DNA from: Sphingomonas alpina
GTDB lineage: Bacteria; Pseudomonadota; Alphaproteobacteria; Sphingomonadales; Sphingomonadaceae
NCBI RefSeq assembly: GCF_014490665.1
Contig: NZ_CP061038.1
Coordinates: 2,480,001-2,544,000, forward strand
Length of the DNA stretch: 64,000 bases
Reading direction: 5' to 3'
A program made the position numbers and the translations under genes. Positions 60,008-64,000 of the stretch are shown here, piece after piece (position 1 is the first letter of the stretch; each line of letters begins with the position of its first letter). The notes beneath the pieces were generated by a model that was given only the letters and a program-made list of their open reading frames with translations, was not told where the DNA came from and made no database searches.

Positions 60008-60727
60008 TCATTCGGCCGCGCCGTTTTGCAGGAAGACGACATAGCCCCTGAAGTTCGGATTTGAATCCAGCGCGGCGGGCGGATGCCACTCGCCGCCCTG
60101 CAGCAAACCGATCCGGAACGGCGTCTTCATGCGATCAAGCCGGGAGAGATAGCTCGCATAGCCGGGAATGACCCGACGGCCCTGATAGATTTGCAGCACG
60201 ATCTCATCGACCGTGCCGGCCAGTGCGTCGAGCCCCCTGGGATCGCCATTGGCGCTCCAGTCGAGCAATCCGGTGATGCCCAGCCGGCAATCGGCCGGCA
60301 GGCGGCGGCGCAGGTCGGCAAGGAACACGGCATAATGGTCGAGATGGCGCGTACGGGCGTCGAAATCGATCTGGATCCCGACCACGTGATTGCCGGCGGC
60401 ACGCCACCGGGCAAGCTGCGCCCTCACCTGCTGATGGATCTGCGGCGACCAGGCCAGCGTTTCGACCCGCACCACCATCCATATGTCCCGGCCCTTGATA
60501 TGCGGCACGGCCGGGCGCTGCTGCACCAGCCGAACCGGGTTACCAGCCTCGACCTGCCCTTGCAGCAGATAGATCCGCTTCGCCTGCTTCAGGACCGGTT
60601 GCGGCTTCACCCCGGCCCAGAGCCAGAACGCATCATAATGGCGCGCATCGACCGTCCCAGCGGGAACCGGTGCTTGCGACACACTCGCGACCGCGAGCAG
60701 GATCAGGGCGATCGCTCCGCGGATCAT
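60008..60727 (-). CDS. DUF3142 domain protein
   Basis: 239 aa with a signal peptide (GAIALILLAVASVSQA). Matches the DUF3142 family, probable TIM-barrel, glycoside-hydrolase-like (VGIQIDFDARTRHLDHY, IVLQIYQGRRV). Periplasmic. Directly after the 697-aa gene (gap of 3 bp), so they are one operon. Function unknown. Confidence 0.85.
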   Translation of the reverse strand: MIRGAIALILLAVASVSQAPVPAGTVDARHYDAFWLWAGVKPQPVLKQAKRIYLLQGQVEAGNPVRLVQQRPAVPHIKGRDIWMVVRVETLAWSPQIHQQVRAQLARWRAAGNHVVGIQIDFDARTRHLDHYAVFLADLRRRLPADCRLGITGLLDWSANGDPRGLDALAGTVDEIVLQIYQGRRVIPGYASYLSRLDRMKTPFRIGLLQGGEWHPPAALDSNPNFRGYVVFLQNGAAE

Positions 60728-60730
60728 CGA

Positions 60731-62824
60731 TCACCAATAATATCGTAAATCCTGAGCCCATTGCGACGTCGGATAGTCGTTCTTCAATCGGGAGAACCAG
60801 GCCTTGCGCTGCGCGCGCGGCACGTCGGTTCCGCCGCACTCGTTGCGGCCGTTCGGCGCGTAGCAATTGATCGCGCGATACAGCGCATAGGCTTTGCCGC
60901 GCGCGGGCGCCTGCGGGTCGGCGATAATCGATTTATAGACTTCCAGCCGCGAATAGGGCTGGCCCGGGAACAGCGATTGCGTGCCGCCAAGCTGGTCAGC
61001 GGGTGGCTGGCGGTCGAACTCGGACTGATCGAAATTGTTCGCCCGCATGAATTCGGCCAGGCACAGGCGCGCCGTCACATCGCGCGGCGCCTTCGCCAGC
61101 GTCATCATGGTCTGGCGGAAAGTTGCGCAGCCATAATCCCCCATGTTGCCGGGCTTCAAAAAGACTCCCAATGGCGGGTCATTCGTCGCGGCAAAATCAT
61201 AAAGGCTGCCCTCGACCGGCGCATTGGCCGGCACGGATTTCAGGTCGTCGAGAAAGTCCTGATACAATCCATGCCCCATCTCCTTGTACAACAAGGTGGC
61301 AAGCGCCACGCCGCGTTCGTGGCGCGAAATGCTGCCGTCACTGGCCTGGCGTCGGAGCAATTGCGGACCCGCGACATTCTTGAGCAATATCTCACGGATA
61401 TCCGGTGCTCGAACCGGCGATTCCTTGGCGAAGATACGCTCGAGGCCAGCGGAACGTTCGTCGTGCAGCGCCAGCGCGAGTTCGAGCGCGGGGCGTTCGA
61501 ACGGCAATGTCGCACCGGGAAGCATCTCGACCCAGAAACCACGCGCGTTCCGATCCCGGCTTTGCTCCAACGCCACGCCACGCAGCATCTGCCGGCTGAA
61601 CTGGAAATAGTCGAACACGCGCTGCCGCGCCGCATCCGGAATAAGCCGCAGGACGTCGGCAGGACGGTTGTCGACGAACAACGCATGGGCGGCGAGCAGA
61701 TAGTCGAACAGTGCCGGATTGCCCGAAAAATGCGCGCGCTGCGCTTGCAGCTCATCAAGGGTGAGCGGCGTGCCGCAACAGTCCGTTGGCTTATCGCTGT
61801 CAGGTCCGCGCATCCGCGCGAGATCGATCACGGCGAGCAGGATCGGATCGGTCGTATTGGCTGTGGTGAGCAGCGGCAGGAGCTTGTTGTCCACTTCCTG
61901 CGCAAGGTCCGCGGTATCGATACCGCGCTTTTCCGGCGCGAGCCGAAACAGTGCGACATATTCCGCCACCAGCTTGTCGGTTCGCCGCCCAAGCCAATAG
62001 ACCCGCCGCAACAAGCCTCGCGCCGAGTTGCTGTAGCGCCCCTGCGGATAGGCGCGGAGATAGTCGCGCAGATTGGCCTCGGCCGCGTCGATGATTCCGG
62101 CCTGAGCCGAAAACCCCTCTTTCGGCGAACCATATTCATCAAAGGCATCGACCTGGGCACGGTTCACTTCGACGCGCGCCAGCATATAGCGCGCCGTTTC
62201 CGCGATCCATGACTGGTCCGCGCCAGCCAGGCTGCGGAACACCGTGGCGGCGGCGTCATAGTCCCCCGCATAAAAGGCTGCCGCGCCGCTCAGATAGCGC
62301 TCGAACAGCTTTCCGCGCGGCGACTGGATGCTCTGAGCGATCGGCGCCGCTCCGGCCGCGCCCGCGCAGCTCGGTTGCAAGGCGCGTCGGGCCCGGACCA
62401 GTTCGTCGCGATCACGTTGCGGGACCTTGCGCTCCGCCTCGACCGCCGCCACGAAATCATCGGCGCCCAAATGGTTGCTCAGGCAGCGCGATCCCTCGCC
62501 ATTGGCATAATTGAGATAGGCGGTCGTTTCCGGGCCGGAATAATTATAACCCGCAAACATCGCCCAATCGAACAAGGCACCCGGTTTCGCTGCAGAGTCC
62601 GGCGGGGTCAGACCTTGTTTCGGAGCGCCTCGACCGATCAGGAGCACCAGATTCACCCGCGTATCGTTGCCGGGCGACAGGATCGCCATATTGTCGCAAC
62701 CGGTCATGTCGCGATGTTTCAGCTTCCAGGAGGTCGAGCATCCGAAATCACCGCTTGCCATTGCCGGCGCGGACCAGCCGAGCGCAGCGAGCAACAGGAT
62801 AAGCGACAGGTAAATCCGGGACAT
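60731..62824 (-). CDS. Large periplasmic TPR-like protein, partner of DUF3142
   Basis: 697 aa from ATG 62824. Signal peptide IYLSLILLLAALGWSAPAMA. Cys-containing N-terminal head (FGCSTSWKLKHRDMTGCDN), then helical repeats like TPR (YAGDYDAAATVFRSL; ANLRDYLRAYPQGRYSNSARG), middle and C-terminal helical parts with further Cys (KPTDCCGTP, GRNECGGTD). No enzyme motif. Likely a scaffold or binding protein acting with the DUF3142 protein encoded just after. Confidence 0.8.
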   Translation of the reverse strand: MSRIYLSLILLLAALGWSAPAMASGDFGCSTSWKLKHRDMTGCDNMAILSPGNDTRVNLVLLIGRGAPKQGLTPPDSAAKPGALFDWAMFAGYNYSGPETTAYLNYANGEGSRCLSNHLGADDFVAAVEAERKVPQRDRDELVRARRALQPSCAGAAGAAPIAQSIQSPRGKLFERYLSGAAAFYAGDYDAAATVFRSLAGADQSWIAETARYMLARVEVNRAQVDAFDEYGSPKEGFSAQAGIIDAAEANLRDYLRAYPQGRYSNSARGLLRRVYWLGRRTDKLVAEYVALFRLAPEKRGIDTADLAQEVDNKLLPLLTTANTTDPILLAVIDLARMRGPDSDKPTDCCGTPLTLDELQAQRAHFSGNPALFDYLLAAHALFVDNRPADVLRLIPDAARQRVFDYFQFSRQMLRGVALEQSRDRNARGFWVEMLPGATLPFERPALELALALHDERSAGLERIFAKESPVRAPDIREILLKNVAGPQLLRRQASDGSISRHERGVALATLLYKEMGHGLYQDFLDDLKSVPANAPVEGSLYDFAATNDPPLGVFLKPGNMGDYGCATFRQTMMTLAKAPRDVTARLCLAEFMRANNFDQSEFDRQPPADQLGGTQSLFPGQPYSRLEVYKSIIADPQAPARGKAYALYRAINCYAPNGRNECGGTDVPRAQRKAWFSRLKNDYPTSQWAQDLRYYW

Positions 62825-62943
62825 GACAAAACTCTTCACAGCCGATGATCTCTTGTATCGACATCGACCTAAAGGTCGAGCCATACGGCTTTCACCATGT
62901 ACGCCCTGCAATCTTGCAACCCTGCCGGCGCCTGAGCGATCGG

Positions 62944-63501
62944 ATGCCGATCAAGATCGCCCTGTTCCGCAGCATGGTGATCGGCGACCGCCGGCTGACG
63001 CGCGAGGCGTTGCTGCGCATCGCCGAGGCAGTCGGCGGGGCCGATGCCCGCACGGTGATCGCCACCGGCAATCTCGTGTTCCGGTCGCGCAAAAGCGTGA
63101 GCCGTCTGGAGCAAGAGCTCGAAGCGGCCTGTGCCGAAGAATATGGCCGCGCCACCGAGATCGTCGTCAAGACAGCGGAGGAATGGCGCGCGATGCTCGC
63201 CGCCAATCCGTTCGAGCATGAGGCGCACGAAAAGCCGGCGCACCTGATCCTCTGGGCGATGCGCGATCCGCTGCCCAATCAGGGCCTGGAACAACTGCGC
63301 CGGCGCGCCCAGGGCGCCGAGCGTATCGAGCGCATCGCCAGCGGTGATTTCTATTGCTGGTTCGGCGCCGGCGAGATGGCGGGCTCGAAAATGATCGCCG
63401 GCTTCGGCCTGAAATCGCTTGGCGCGGTCGGCACCAATCGCAACTGGAGTACGGCAACCAGGATCAGCACGGCACTCGACGAGATGGCGAAGCGCGGCTG
63501 A
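62944..63501 (+). CDS. DUF1697 domain protein
   Basis: 185 aa from ATG 62944. Family motifs IALFRSMVIGDRRLTREALL, VIATGNLVFRS and GTNRNWSTATRIS are clear. Function unknown. A few more codons upstream are open but lack an RBS. Divergent from the 697-aa gene. Confidence 0.9.
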   Translation: MPIKIALFRSMVIGDRRLTREALLRIAEAVGGADARTVIATGNLVFRSRKSVSRLEQELEAACAEEYGRATEIVVKTAEEWRAMLAANPFEHEAHEKPAHLILWAMRDPLPNQGLEQLRRRAQGAERIERIASGDFYCWFGAGEMAGSKMIAGFGLKSLGAVGTNRNWSTATRISTALDEMAKRG

Positions 63502-63654
63502 TTGAGCCGATGGCCACAAGGATCAGGGCACTTGCCGCGTGGACGGTCCCAAGCGTCGATTCACTTTGGATGGCGTTGATAGCAGCGTCGCACTGACCGA
63601 TCTCCGATTGCTCGCTTACGCTCTTTCTCATCATGAAAACGACTGCAGGATATG

Positions 63655-63833
63655 CCCCTGTTCCGGGCTGAACGGGCGGCCCGCCCACCCCTGTTATCAA
63701 CCGTCCCACCCCTGTTATCTCAATAACAGGGGTGGGAGGCCTCAAGCCATTGAACAGGAACGAAGAAATATCATCCAGAATCCAACACGACCCCTGTTAT
63801 CGCGCGATGTTTTTTTATTTTGAGGAACAGGGG
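63655..63833. repeat. Repeat island with the word CCCCTGTTAT
   Basis: CCCCTGTT starts at 63655, 63688, 63709 and 63791; the complement AACAGGGG starts at 63725 and 63826. Most copies extend to ATAACAGGGG. Copies at 63688 and 63709 are 21 bp apart; several pair as hairpins. An AT-rich tract (63809-63822) lies inside. The gap 63502-63654 shows nothing. Confidence 0.88.
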
Positions 63834-64000
63834 TAAGCGGCGGCACCATGGACAGGGCCGCCTTCAGCTGCAGCCCGGTGTCCTGGGTCTGGTCGGCAAG
63901 CCGCGAAAGCCGCGGGATCGCCGCCTCTCCTCGGATAAGCGGCCGGGCGCGCTGGTGCAGGTCGAGAGAATCGATGCCGCCGACACGGTGTGGAGCTCTG
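63742..64000 (-). CDS. Possible C-terminal end of an unidentified gene
   Basis: A minus-strand frame open from base 64000 to TGA 63742. The stretch up to about 63840 (LHQRARPLIRGEAAIPRLSR, then TGLQLKAALSMVPP) has coding-like codon use. The last 30 residues are encoded by the repeat island and are not protein-like. This suggests the island replaced or extended the gene's end. No family recognised. Confidence 0.35.
   Translation of the reverse strand, partial: RAPHRVGGIDSLDLHQRARPLIRGEAAIPRLSRLADQTQDTGLQLKAALSMVPPLTPVPQNKKTSRDNRGRVGFWMIFLRSCSMA

Overview
This 64 kb window is a high-GC chromosomal segment from an alphaproteobacterium, most likely Sphingomonas or a close relative in the Sphingomonadaceae. 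The grounds are a PhoK-type alkaline phosphatase of the kind described in Sphingomonas, a TonB-dependent receptor, a two-piece cobalamin-dependent methionine synthase behind an ArsR/methyltransferase fusion, many ATGA start/stop overlaps, and several families of palindromic intergenic repeats. There is no prophage, integrase, transposase, plasmid replication gene or CRISPR array. Nearly everything looks like core or near-core genome.

Layout, left to right. 1-2631: minus-strand operon of circularly permuted ATP-grasp, alpha-E and transglutaminase-like proteins. 2718-8443: a DsbD-type disulfide reductase, PhoK, a PhyH oxygenase and a beta-helix protein. 8444-9270: an iteron-like array of AACAGCCA and an 88-aa protein whose leader hairpin hides its ribosome binding site. 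9344-15112: methionine-cycle operon (ArsR-methyltransferase, metF, metH N-part, metH C-part) with a perfect palindromic operator. 15240-19644: small lipoproteins, aldo/keto reductase, hypothetical protein, TonB receptor. 20073-24774: isocitrate lyase, S41 protease lipoprotein, RamB/ScfR-like regulator. 24935-26071: structured leader and a CDF metal exporter. 26072-26800: dense repeats. 26801-31957: DUF4893 lipoprotein, 3-hydroxybutyrate dehydrogenase, patatin, zinc peptidase, GNAT enzyme, tRNA-Ala(CGC), phasin-like protein. 32040-34279: large-subunit catalase and a tiny UVR-motif protein. 34296-43513: two separate EmrA/EmrB-type efflux systems with an EamA exporter between them; the second has a TetR regulator and a PaaI thioesterase in its operon. 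43572-53887: esterase, MHS transporter plus M20 peptidase, NUDIX, extensin, transglutaminase, BI-1, ThpR, SodC. 53888-55594: a more AT-rich patch with a 36-aa membrane peptide and an unrecognised 330-aa protein. 55859-59979: aconitase (frameshifted as given), a small membrane protein and isovaleryl-CoA dehydrogenase. 60008-64000: DUF3142 protein with a 697-aa partner, a DUF1697 protein, and a third repeat island beside a partial gene.

The metabolic theme is carbon storage and C2/branched-chain use (3-hydroxybutyrate, isocitrate lyase, isovaleryl-CoA, aconitase), with oxidative and drug defence (catalase, SodC, DsbD, efflux). The most unusual content is non-coding. There are three repeat islands, each with its own private word; a REP palindrome read in frame at the start of metH; an SD-sequestering hairpin; and two homopolymer frameshifts (acnA and an emrA-like gene) that may be sequence errors. 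No single new system is proven. The best candidates are the repeat islands and the AT-rich two-gene unit at 54441-55594.
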